Source of the DNA: Microvirga subterranea
GTDB lineage: Bacteria; Pseudomonadota; Alphaproteobacteria; Rhizobiales; Beijerinckiaceae
Assembly (NCBI RefSeq): GCF_003350535.1
Contig: NZ_QQBB01000006.1
Span: 310,001-374,000, forward strand
Reading direction: 5' to 3'
DNA length: 64,000 nt
The position numbers and the translations under genes were made by a program. This document shows, piece by piece, positions 8,282 to 15,892 of this stretch. Within the stretch, counting starts at the first letter, position 1. Every line of letters begins with the position of its first letter. The notes under the pieces are model-generated. The model had not been told where the DNA came from. It did not search any database and was given only the letters and a program-made list of their open reading frames with translations.

Positions 8282-9502
8282 ATGGGTTCGATGCAGGCGG
8301 CAAGCATAGTCAGATGGGTAACGGAAGCGGGCCTAGCAGGTACTGCCGAGCCCGATCTGCTGCGGGGCTTCTGCGAGCGGCTGGTCGAGGAAGGAATTCC
8401 CGTAGCCCGGGCGAACGTCATCATCGACACCCTGCATCCGATCTACGAGGGGCGTGCCTTCCGGTGGCGCCGCGACCAGACCGATCTAGATCCGGTCGTG
8501 GAGTACGGCCGCACGGACGAAGGGGAGGCTGCCGACAACTGGCGCCGCAGCACGTATTACTATCTCTTCAGCACCGGCGAGAACACGCTCCGCCGCAGGA
8601 TCGGATCCGATCACGTTGCGGACTTCACGGTCCTCGAGGAGCTCAGATCCGAGGGGCAGACGGATTACCTGGCCCTATGCCATCACATCGGTGCGGACCG
8701 CACCATCGGCGAGATGGACCGCATCTATTCGTCATGGTCGACGGATGCCGGAGAGGGCTTCACGGACGAGCATCTCACGCTTCTGCACACCATCGTTCCG
8801 TCCCTTGCGCTGGCCATGAAGAGCGCATCCCTCGCCCGCATCGCCGAAACCCTGGTCGAAACCTATCTCGGCCGGGATGCGGGACGACAGGTCCTCAGCG
8901 GGCGGATCACGAGAGGCATCACGGACCGCATCCAGGCCGCGTTGTGGTTCAGCGACCTGCGCGGCTTCACGCATATCGCCGATACGGCCGATCCCGAACA
9001 GATCATCCCGTTCCTGAACGACTATTCCGACGCGATCATCTCCTCGGTTCACGAGGCCGGCGGCGACGTCCTGAAGCTGATCGGCGACGGCGTCCTCGCG
9101 ATCTTCAAGGCCGATGAGCCCACGGAGGCATGCCGCATGGCGCTCGCGGCGGAGGACCTGATGCGATCGAAGATCCGCCTCCTCAACGAGGATCGGACCT
9201 TCCGGGGGCTCCCGGTCACCGAAGCCTATCTCGGGCTTCATATCGGCGAAGTCTTCTATGGCAATGTCGGCAGCCTGGATCGACTCGACTTTACCGTCGT
9301 CGGCCCGGCCGTCAACGAGGTGAGTCGGATTGCGGCTCTGTGTCGTTCGGTCGAGCGCGACGTCCTCGTGTCCTCCACCTTCTGCTCCGTCGCGCCCGAC
9401 CAGGACCGGGCCGGCCTCGTCTCGGTCGGGCGCTACGCCTTGCGAGGCGTCACCCGTCCGCAGGAACTGTTCACGCGCGATCCCGAGTTCACGATACGCT
9501 AG
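8282..9502 (+). CDS. class III adenylate/guanylate cyclase
   Basis: A 406-residue protein with a C-terminal class III nucleotide cyclase domain (about residues 215-385). It would make cAMP or cGMP from ATP or GTP. The metal-binding aspartates lie in WFSDLRGFT and GDGVLAIF, and a purine-contacting lysine is in LKLIGDG. The second purine motif reads VVGPAVNEVSR instead of the textbook GDTVN, a variant I associate with rhizobial cyclases. The N-terminal 200 residues are a soluble sensor region of uncertain fold. No membrane segment is present. A GGAG lies upstream of the chosen ATG. Its stop codon overlaps that of the convergent HtrA-like gene inside a shared CTAG. A class II cAMP phosphodiesterase is encoded at 24.2 kb. 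Confidence 0.88.
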   Translation: MGSMQAASIVRWVTEAGLAGTAEPDLLRGFCERLVEEGIPVARANVIIDTLHPIYEGRAFRWRRDQTDLDPVVEYGRTDEGEAADNWRRSTYYYLFSTGENTLRRRIGSDHVADFTVLEELRSEGQTDYLALCHHIGADRTIGEMDRIYSSWSTDAGEGFTDEHLTLLHTIVPSLALAMKSASLARIAETLVETYLGRDAGRQVLSGRITRGITDRIQAALWFSDLRGFTHIADTADPEQIIPFLNDYSDAIISSVHEAGGDVLKLIGDGVLAIFKADEPTEACRMALAAEDLMRSKIRLLNEDRTFRGLPVTEAYLGLHIGEVFYGNVGSLDRLDFTVVGPAVNEVSRIAALCRSVERDVLVSSTFCSVAPDQDRAGLVSVGRYALRGVTRPQELFTRDPEFTIR

Positions 9503-10521
9503 GCCGGGCGAGCAGATGGCCTGCGCTCGACGGGCGTGACCGTCAGGGTGCGGATCTCGCCCCTTCGAAGAATGGTGACGTCGATCGCGCGTTCGATGCG
9601 ATCGCCGTTCAGCAGGCGCACCAGATCGTCGACGCCGCCGACCGCGTCTCCGTCGAGGGAGATGAGAACGTCGCCCTGTTCGAGGCCTGCACGCGCGGCG
9701 GGGCTGTCGGGTTCGACGGCCGCGACGGCCACCGCAGAGGTCATGCTCCGGCCGACCGCATAGGCGACCCGGCGCGGCAGCGGGATGGTCTGACCGGCGA
9801 TGCCGATCGAGGCGCGTCGGACGCGTCCATGGCGGATGAGTTCCGTGACGACGAAATTCGCCGTGTTGCTCGCGACCGCGAAGCAGATGCCCTGCGCACC
9901 CATGATGACGGCTGTGTTGATGCCGATCACCGTGCCCGCGGTTGACACGAGAGGACCGCCCGAATTGCCGGGATTCAGCGCGGCGTCGGTCTGGATCACG
10001 TCGTCGATCAGCCGACCCGACTTGGCGCGAAGGCTACGCCCGAGGGCGGACACGACACCGGCCGTCACCGTCGACTCGAATCCGAGGGGATTGCCGATGG
10101 CGATCGCGATCTGACCGCGCTTCAGCAGCTTGGAGTCGCCCAGGGACGCGAAGGGGAGGCCGGTCCCGTCCGCACGCAGCAGGGCGAGGTCCGTATCGGG
10201 ATCGTCGCCGATGACGCGAGCCTCGATCGGCCGCCCGTCGGCGCCGATGAGCTTCGCGTCCCGCATGCCCTGCATGACGTGGCTGTTGGTCAGGAGGAGG
10301 CCGTCAGGCGAGATGAAGACCCCTGAGCCCATTCCCGAGGGGCTGCCGGCAACCTGCGGCTCCACCCGGACGACGGCCGGTCCGACGCGATCGACGACGG
10401 CCGTGACGGAGCGCGAATAGGAATCGAGCAGTTCGGCATCGCGGCCGTCGGAGGACGACGGATCCTGGGACGATGCGGCATTGCCCGCGTGGAGGATGTG
10501 AAGGGGAGTGCGGTCGAGCAT
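9499..10521 (-). CDS. HtrA/DegP-like serine protease with PDZ domain (catalytically intact)
   Basis: A 340-residue S1C-type trypsin-like protease with a C-terminal PDZ domain. The full catalytic triad is visible: His81 in LTNSHVM, Asp111 in DPDTDLALLR and Ser187 in NPGNSGGPL. The PDZ domain (about residues 240-330) contains AARAGLEQGDVLISLDGD. There is no signal peptide or transmembrane segment from the chosen start, so the enzyme may be cytoplasmic, which is unusual for the family. The ATG at 10521 is a reasonable start but lacks a strong ribosome-binding site; a TTG 18 bases upstream after AGGTGAAA is an alternative. It is the last gene of a minus-strand unit with a LuxR-type regulator and a dead HtrA paralogue. 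Confidence 0.88.
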   Translation of the reverse strand: MLDRTPLHILHAGNAASSQDPSSSDGRDAELLDSYSRSVTAVVDRVGPAVVRVEPQVAGSPSGMGSGVFISPDGLLLTNSHVMQGMRDAKLIGADGRPIEARVIGDDPDTDLALLRADGTGLPFASLGDSKLLKRGQIAIAIGNPLGFESTVTAGVVSALGRSLRAKSGRLIDDVIQTDAALNPGNSGGPLVSTAGTVIGINTAVIMGAQGICFAVASNTANFVVTELIRHGRVRRASIGIAGQTIPLPRRVAYAVGRSMTSAVAVAAVEPDSPAARAGLEQGDVLISLDGDAVGGVDDLVRLLNGDRIERAIDVTILRRGEIRTLTVTPVERRPSARPA

Positions 10522-10597
10522 GGGACGTATCCGAGACAATGTTTCACCTGATGTGGTGACGACGAGCCTCTGCGCCAAGGCCGCGCGGACGGCGCGC

Positions 10598-11158
10598 TCA
10601 CAACATGATGAGGCCGAGGCGGACCGCCTGAGCGACGGCGTCCGTCCGGCCGGTCGCGTCGAGCTTCGCGGCGACGGACGCCACATGAAACTTGGCCGTG
10701 TGGAAAGAGATGCCGAGCCGGCGGGCGATCTCCTTGTTGGAGGCGCCTTCCGCGAGGAGGCGCAGGACCTCCCGTTCGCGGGCGGTCAGCAGGTCCGCCT
10801 GGGGAGGGCGCGGCAGCCCCGGCGCACCGTTCACGGCCATGTCGGCCGGCACGTCCAGGGGCATGATGGCATAGCCCCGTGCGGTCGCCTCGATGGCGAG
10901 CAGGAGATCCGAGCCGGCGCAATCGCGCGGCATCACGCTCACGGTCGCCCCGATTGGGAGGTCGGTCGTCGGCTGCGGCTCCGCGAGCAGGATCCGTGAT
11001 GCGCCTCCATGCGGAAAAGCGGAAGCCGATCGGTCGGAGACCGAGACGTCGGCATCGTTCTCGTCATCGACGAGCGCGATGCCGGATTCGGCTGAGAGGA
11101 TCGTGGCGACGCGATCCAGCAGATCAGGATCTTCGATCTGAAGGACGACCCGTCGCAC
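10598..11158 (-). CDS. LuxR-type response-regulator-like transcription factor
   Basis: A 186-residue protein with a C-terminal LuxR/GerE helix-turn-helix (about residues 120-185: LTAREREVLRLLAEGASNKE, then a recognition helix in RLGISFHTAKFHV). The N-terminal 110 residues have the length of a receiver domain, but the usual cluster of two acidic residues plus a phosphorylatable aspartate followed by an MPG-like loop is not recognisable. It is probably a degenerate receiver that does not use phosphorylation. The GTG start follows a strong AGGAGAGGTGA site. It lies between two HtrA-like genes, 32 bases after the upstream one and 76 bases before the downstream one, so it probably regulates or is regulated with them. 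Confidence 0.82.
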   Translation of the reverse strand: MRRVVLQIEDPDLLDRVATILSAESGIALVDDENDADVSVSDRSASAFPHGGASRILLAEPQPTTDLPIGATVSVMPRDCAGSDLLLAIEATARGYAIMPLDVPADMAVNGAPGLPRPPQADLLTAREREVLRLLAEGASNKEIARRLGISFHTAKFHVASVAAKLDATGRTDAVAQAVRLGLIML

Positions 11159-11190
11159 TGCGTCACCTCTCCTCGCGCCTCATGCGGCCA

Positions 11191-12108
11191 TCAAAGTCCG
11201 GGGCGCTCCCCGATCTCGATCGAAAGCGCGAGCCGTTCACCCGCTCTCAGGATCTCGATCCGCACCGATTGCCCGACGCTCTCGGGGCCGAGGAGGGAAT
11301 GAACGCTCCTGACGGATTGCACGGCATGATCGTTCCAGCGGATCAGAATGTCGCCCTGCTTAATTCCAGCCCTCTGGCCCGGGCCGTCGGAATCGACGCT
11401 CACCACGATCAATCCGCGCGTGTCGTCACGTTCAGGGGCCGCGGCGGTTCCTCGATCGATCCGGACCGGCTGAAGCCCGAGCCCCAGATATCCGCGTGCG
11501 ACCCGTCCATGCTGAAGCAGTTGCTGGGCGACCCGCTCGATGGTCTCGGACGGGATCACGAGAGCGCCACCCCGTGGGCCGAGCACCGTCATGCCGATGG
11601 CATTCCCGCCGGCGTCGATCGCAAGGCCGCCCTCCGCGCGGGGGTCGAGGCGAAGGTCGAGATGAATTCTGCGGTCGATCATGCCGCCGCGCAGGCTTCT
11701 CCACGGACCGCCCGCCAGAGACACGATGCCGAAGGCCGCCGTCGGGCCCTCGGGACGGCATCCGGCGGCGACCACCACATGCCCGGCCCGCAGGCTGGCG
11801 GTTGGCGCAAGGGCGAGTTCGCCGACGGGCTGCTCTTCGGTTCGAAGGAGAACGATGTCCGTGGTTGGGTCGCGGCCGACGAGGCCGGCCGCGACCGACG
11901 TTCCGTCAGGCCGCAGGATGGCGATGTCCTCATCAGCCTCGAGCGCCTCCTCGGCCGTAATGACGAGCCCGGGGCGCCAGACGAAGCCGCTCAGCGAGGT
12001 GCGCCGGCGGGACCGAATGGCCACGAGCTTGGACGCAACGCCGTCGACGAGTGCGCCGAGACGATCCGACAGGTCGGCAAGGGAGCGGTTGGCGGCTTGG
12101 GCGGGCAT
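11191..12108 (-). CDS. HtrA-like pseudoprotease with PDZ domain
   Basis: A 305-residue protein with the fold and domain order of HtrA (chymotrypsin-like domain about 20-205, PDZ about 210-300) but without a working active site. The histidine position is Glu54 (ITAEEAL in place of TNSHV). The nucleophile loop reads DPRAEGGLA, putting Glu159 where serine should be. Only the aspartate survives (Asp84 in DPTTDIVLLR). The PDZ segment with QRAGIKQGDILIRWNDH is intact. It may act as a scaffold, sensor or partner of the intact protease encoded two genes downstream. The ATG at 12108 is preferred over that at 12126 because GGAGA lies seven bases before it. No signal peptide is visible. Confidence 0.85.
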   Translation of the reverse strand: MPAQAANRSLADLSDRLGALVDGVASKLVAIRSRRRTSLSGFVWRPGLVITAEEALEADEDIAILRPDGTSVAAGLVGRDPTTDIVLLRTEEQPVGELALAPTASLRAGHVVVAAGCRPEGPTAAFGIVSLAGGPWRSLRGGMIDRRIHLDLRLDPRAEGGLAIDAGGNAIGMTVLGPRGGALVIPSETIERVAQQLLQHGRVARGYLGLGLQPVRIDRGTAAAPERDDTRGLIVVSVDSDGPGQRAGIKQGDILIRWNDHAVQSVRSVHSLLGPESVGQSVRIEILRAGERLALSIEIGERPGL

Positions 12109-12275
12109 GGTCGATCTCCGCGGCATGGTGGATGCATCCTGCGGCGAATCCGGGACGCCGTGTACTGCCCGGGTGGCTAGGTGCCCGGAGGAGGCGCTGT
12201 CCGGCCGTTACGGCCAAGCTGACGCCCTCTTGCCACGATTGATGGAGACAAAGTCCCCAGCACAAGGGGAAAAAC

Positions 12276-12752
12276 ATGATCTCTCGTCTTGTTGCGGGCT
12301 GCGTCTTCGCAGCCTGTGCTCTGCCCGCGGCGGCCTCCGAACAGTCTGACATCGATGCGCTCGTTGCACAGCATGCGCGAGTGCATGGCGTGCCCGAAGC
12401 GCTGGTGCATCGGATCATCCGCCGGGAGAGCGGCTACAATCCGCGTGCGTCCCATCGAGGCAATCTCGGCCTCATGCAGATCCGTTACGCGACCGCGCGC
12501 GGCATGGGATACACAGGTCCGGCATCGGGTCTGCTCGATGCCAACACCAACCTGACTTACGCGGTGCCGTATCTGGCGAATGCGTACCGGGTGGCTGGAG
12601 GCAATGCGGACCGTGCCGTGTCCCTTTATGCGGGGGGATATTATTACGTGGCCAAGCGCAAGGGGATGCTGGGGCAGCTTCGCACCGCGTACAGCGCGAG
12701 CGATGCCGAGCAGACGGGATCGATCCGCCTGAAATCGGCCGGGGCCGAGTAG
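12276..12752 (+). CDS. lytic transglycosylase (SLT domain)
   Basis: A 158-residue secreted enzyme that would cleave the beta-1,4 glycan strands of peptidoglycan to form 1,6-anhydro-muramyl ends. A signal peptide covers residues 1-21 (cleavage near PAAAS). The catalytic glutamate sits in IIRRESGYNPRAS (about residue 51), followed by the family motifs NLGLMQIRYATAR and LDANTNLTYAVPYLA, and a late YAGGYY in place of the usual YNAG. The ATG follows AAGGGGAAAA. It is a short, single-domain member of the family. It is divergent from the HtrA-like unit, with about 165 bases between them. Confidence 0.9.
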   Translation: MISRLVAGCVFAACALPAAASEQSDIDALVAQHARVHGVPEALVHRIIRRESGYNPRASHRGNLGLMQIRYATARGMGYTGPASGLLDANTNLTYAVPYLANAYRVAGGNADRAVSLYAGGYYYVAKRKGMLGQLRTAYSASDAEQTGSIRLKSAGAE

Positions 12753-12854
12753 GGCCCGGCTGGCTCCGCCCGTGCAGGATCGAGGCCCGCCGTCATGCGG
12801 ACTTGACGGCACACGACGCATGCTTTCAGATCATGCCAACAGGGAGCAAAGACT

Positions 12855-12992
12855 ATGGCCGGTAAAGCCCGCATGAGACCGTCGTTCAAGAAGAACACAC
12901 GCCGTTACAGGGAGATCGTTGGCCCGGAGAAAAGGCGCGAAGGGCTGAAGAACCTCACCAAGAAGCGCCGCTACGCCAATCGTCACGGATGA
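12855..12992 (+). CDS. very small basic protein (45 aa)
   Basis: A 45-codon frame opens with ATGGCCGGTAAAGCC after a good AGGGAGCAAAG ribosome-binding site and ends at TGA (12990-12992). About a third of its residues are Lys or Arg, including TRRYRE, EKRREG and TKKRRYANRHG, and there is no cysteine or hydrophobic segment. Such composition suits nucleic-acid binding or ribosome association, but no family is recognised. The site, start and charge pattern make it look genuine rather than random. It follows the transglycosylase after about 100 bases and probably has its own transcript. Confidence 0.55.
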   Translation: MAGKARMRPSFKKNTRRYREIVGPEKRREGLKNLTKKRRYANRHG

Positions 12993-13167
12993 CGATCGAT
13001 GGGGCATGACCTGCCGGGACGGCTTGCGGCAGAGCGGGTTCGTCCTAGCTTCTGATCCCGGCGGCAGCGCCGCGGGAAGCACGGCGGATCCACGAAAAAA
13101 CGGAGCGCGTTAAAGGTCGGTTTACCACGATTGTTCATCGTTTTGGTTCTGACATCGGAGCCACGCC

Positions 13168-13848
13168 ATGGATGATCGTCATCACCGCCGCAATGCGCGT
13201 CGTCGCAGGACATCGGCCGGACGTGCCGTTCAGGCTGCGGTGCTCGCCGGCATCGGGGCGGTTGCCTTCAGCATTACGATCGGTGCCGCCGGCGCGGAAC
13301 CGTTCCGGCCGATGCCGGCAACCACCAGCCGGATCCAGGAGGTCGGGACCGCTGCGCCGATCAATGCATGGACAGGGTTTTGCAACCGGCATCCCGAGGA
13401 ATGCGAGGTCGATCGTCACCAGCTCGAACGGGTCGTGCTCACGCCCTCCGTCTGGAGCACGATCAAGACAGTCAACCGGCGTGTGAACGAAGCGATCCTT
13501 CCGGTCACGGACCGTGATCACTGGGGCGTCGTGGACCGGTGGGACTATCCCGATGACGGGATGGGCGACTGCGAGGACATCCAGCTTCTCAAGCGCAGAC
13601 ACCTCGTTGCCGCCGGGTTGCCGCATCGGGCGCTTCGGATGACCGTGGTGGCCGACGAGCGCGGCGACGGTCATGCCGTGCTGACGGTCCTGACGGATCG
13701 CGGCGACTTCATCCTCGACAACAAGCGCAATGCCGTGCTGCCCTGGGGGAGAACCGGATACACCTACCTCATGCGTGAGGGGACGAAGGATCGAGCCTGG
13801 GTGGCTCTCGCGGATCGGCCCGTGCCTCTCGTCACGGCCAACCGCTAG
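13168..13848 (+). CDS. transglutaminase-like cysteine peptidase (BTLCP, DUF920)
   Basis: A 226-residue predicted exported protein of the bacterial transglutaminase-like cysteine peptidase family. After a basic N terminus (Arg-rich, residues 1-20) comes a hydrophobic export signal (about 21-43). The mature part has the Cys-His-Asp triad: Cys in GMGDCEDIQLLKR (about residue 134), His in GDGHAVLTVLT (about 169) and Asp in GDFILDNKRN (about 183). Relatives are often linked to type I secretion of adhesins or to c-di-GMP control (LapG is a distant relative), but no LapD partner or adhesin is seen here. It ends in a possible terminator shared with the convergent Nudix gene. Confidence 0.88.
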   Translation: MDDRHHRRNARRRRTSAGRAVQAAVLAGIGAVAFSITIGAAGAEPFRPMPATTSRIQEVGTAAPINAWTGFCNRHPEECEVDRHQLERVVLTPSVWSTIKTVNRRVNEAILPVTDRDHWGVVDRWDYPDDGMGDCEDIQLLKRRHLVAAGLPHRALRMTVVADERGDGHAVLTVLTDRGDFILDNKRNAVLPWGRTGYTYLMREGTKDRAWVALADRPVPLVTANR

Positions 13849-13876
13849 CTTAACGGACGAAGCGGTTCGCGCTTTT
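13840..13876 (+). terminator. possible intrinsic terminator
   Basis: A 7-base inverted repeat (AACCGCT / AGCGGTT) with a 14-base loop is followed by CGCGCTTTT. It overlaps the stop codon of the BTLCP gene and lies before the convergent Nudix gene. The loop is long and the T-run short, so the call is tentative. Confidence 0.3.
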
Positions 13877-13887
13877 GGCCCGATGCT

Positions 13888-14298
13888 TCAGGCCGGATCC
13901 GCGTGTTCGAAAAAGTCACGAACCATTCGGGTGTGGAGCGCGAAAGCCGTTTCGACCGGCTGGTGGATGACGAGAACTTCGGAAACCTCCGCGTCGTGCA
14001 CGAACGCGCCCTCATGCTCGACCGCGGGGCTGCGGCAGAAGAGCAGGTTCTGACGCCGGTCCGGGGTCGTCTCGACGGTTAGGACGCGCAGGGTCTCCGG
14101 TGCGACGACGACACCGGTTTCCTCCAGCACCTCGCGTGCGCCGGCCTCCTGCCAGGTCTGTCCGAGCATCTGGTAGCCACCGGGAAGGGCGAGCTGTCCA
14201 TGGCCTTCACCGGGAACGGCGCGCCGGATCATCAGAAGGCCGCCTCGGAGCGGCACCAGCGCAACCACCACCGTTGGGGTGTTCTCGTAACGGATCAT
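13888..14298 (-). CDS. Nudix hydrolase
   Basis: A 136-residue Nudix-fold protein that would hydrolyse a nucleoside diphosphate linked to another moiety. The Nudix box lies at about residues 45-67 (a GYQMLGQ lead, then GAREVLEETGVV). The REVLEE metal-binding core is intact, but the first glutamate of the classical GX5EX7REUXEE pattern is Gln. The ATG at 14298 starts the conserved domain and has GGGGAT upstream; the longer open frame lacks protein-like content. It is 22 bases downstream of the aldo/keto reductase-RidA gene in the same direction, so it probably belongs to that operon. Confidence 0.83.
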   Translation of the reverse strand: MIRYENTPTVVVALVPLRGGLLMIRRAVPGEGHGQLALPGGYQMLGQTWQEAGAREVLEETGVVVAPETLRVLTVETTPDRRQNLLFCRSPAVEHEGAFVHDAEVSEVLVIHQPVETAFALHTRMVRDFFEHADPA

Positions 14299-14320
14299 CG
14301 AGCATCCCCGCCGCTGTGAC

Positions 14321-15787
14321 TTAACCGACGACGGCTTCGGCCTCGATCTCGACGGCGTACTCTCCGACGAGGCGTGAGACCTCGAGCAGCGTATTGGCGG
14401 GTCTGATGGTGCCGAAGTAGCGGCCATGCACCCGGGAGACGGGCTCCCAGTCGTCCGCATTGCTGAGATACACGCGCGTGCAAACCGTGTCCGCCAGCGT
14501 TCCGCCCAAGGAGGCGATGCTCGCCGCGATCTTGTCCAGGATGTAGACGGTCTGCCCTTCCGCGTCGCCCGGACAGATGACCTCTCCCGTTCCGTGCGTG
14601 GCGGTAGTTCCGCTGACGAGGATGCGGTCGCGGATCCTCACCGCGCGGCTGTAGCCGCAGATGGGCTCCCACACGCTGCCCGAGTCGATGCGCAGGCGGT
14701 CGGGCCGGTCGTCGACCGGAACGGCCTCGAAGACGGGCGGAAAGCTCTCGAGGTGATGGCTGAGATCGCCCGACGCGGTGAGGAATGGCGGGCGGCGGTA
14801 CTCGTCGCCGCAATCGCCCGGTATGCGCCGGGTGGAGCCCAGTGCGTCGTCGATCCGCTGCTTGTCGTCCTCGTCCAGGGCGAACGAGAACAAGGCCGCA
14901 TTGTCGGCGCGATGCTCGCGCTCGCCCAGCCGGGCCCCGACAATGACGGCCGCGACGGCCGGCTGCTCGAGCACCCAGCGCGTGGCCACGTTCGCGACCG
15001 AGACCAGATGCTTGCGGGCGATCTCATGAAGGGCTGCGAGGATCGTCTGGAGCGCGGACCATCCGCCGATCGTGTCGATGAAGCGCTTGTATTTCGACTT
15101 GCTCCAATCCGCGACGGAAGTCGGCTCCGGTGCGCCCACCCAGCGGTCGGTGAGAAAGCCGCCTCCGAGGGTGCCGTAGGCGAGCAGGCGCACGCCGTTG
15201 GCAAGACAGAACGCGCTCATGTTCTCCGCGGCGCGGCGGTCGAGCAGGGAGAAGGAGACCTGGTTCGACACGATGGGGAAGCCGTGCTTCACCAGGAGGC
15301 GCAGGTGGTCCGTGTCGAAGTTCGTCAGGCCGAGATGGCGGATGCGACCTTCCCGTTGCAGCGCCACGAGCTCCTTCATGGCGTCGATATATCCGGGGTG
15401 CTCGAACATCCACCAATGGAATTGCAGCAGGTCGACGGACGGGACGCCGAGCCGCTCCAGACGCTCCTCGATGCCCGCGCCCACGACGTCCGGCGTCATC
15501 GGTCCCGGAGTCGGGCACCACTTCGTGAAAGCGGCCGCACGCTGCTCCTCCGTTGCGGCCTGCAGGCTCAGGAAGCGGCCGGTGATCAGCTCCGCGCTGC
15601 CGTAGTGGTCGGCCATGTCGAAGGTGTCGAACCCGTCGCGCGCGTAGTCCGCCATGGCGGCGGCTGCAGCGTCGCGGTCCAGGAGGCGGCCATCGCGCTC
15701 CATATCGGCCACCTGCCAGAGACCCGTGATCACGCGGCTGATCTCGAGACCGGGTGCGAGCATCGTCCGGTCGGGGCGCAGGGACAT
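14321..15787 (-). CDS. aldo/keto reductase fused to a RidA-like domain
   Basis: A 488-residue two-domain protein. Residues 1 to about 340 are an NAD(P)H-dependent aldo/keto reductase with all four catalytic positions: Asp and Tyr in MADHYGSAE, Lys in AFTKWCP and His in LLQFHWW. Residues about 350-488 are a RidA/YjgF-like domain (GTTATHGTGEVICPGD through PANTLLEVSRLVG). In E. coli RidA the imine-binding arginine lies in PARSCVEV; here that residue is Asn, so classic imine deaminase activity is doubtful. The start has GGAG at good spacing. The gene lies in a minus-strand set with an ABC substrate-binding protein, a second aldo/keto reductase and a TIGR04076 protein, which suggests catabolism of one carbonyl or amino compound. 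Confidence 0.88.
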   Translation of the reverse strand: MSLRPDRTMLAPGLEISRVITGLWQVADMERDGRLLDRDAAAAAMADYARDGFDTFDMADHYGSAELITGRFLSLQAATEEQRAAAFTKWCPTPGPMTPDVVGAGIEERLERLGVPSVDLLQFHWWMFEHPGYIDAMKELVALQREGRIRHLGLTNFDTDHLRLLVKHGFPIVSNQVSFSLLDRRAAENMSAFCLANGVRLLAYGTLGGGFLTDRWVGAPEPTSVADWSKSKYKRFIDTIGGWSALQTILAALHEIARKHLVSVANVATRWVLEQPAVAAVIVGARLGEREHRADNAALFSFALDEDDKQRIDDALGSTRRIPGDCGDEYRRPPFLTASGDLSHHLESFPPVFEAVPVDDRPDRLRIDSGSVWEPICGYSRAVRIRDRILVSGTTATHGTGEVICPGDAEGQTVYILDKIAASIASLGGTLADTVCTRVYLSNADDWEPVSRVHGRYFGTIRPANTLLEVSRLVGEYAVEIEAEAVVG

Positions 15788-15892
15788 GGCTTTCTCCAGA
15801 AGGCATGACAGGCTCCGCGTCGGTGCGGAGCCTGCTTTGACGGATGGTGGATCGGTGAGTCGGGTAGCTTCGAACGCTGGGGCGCTCGATTC

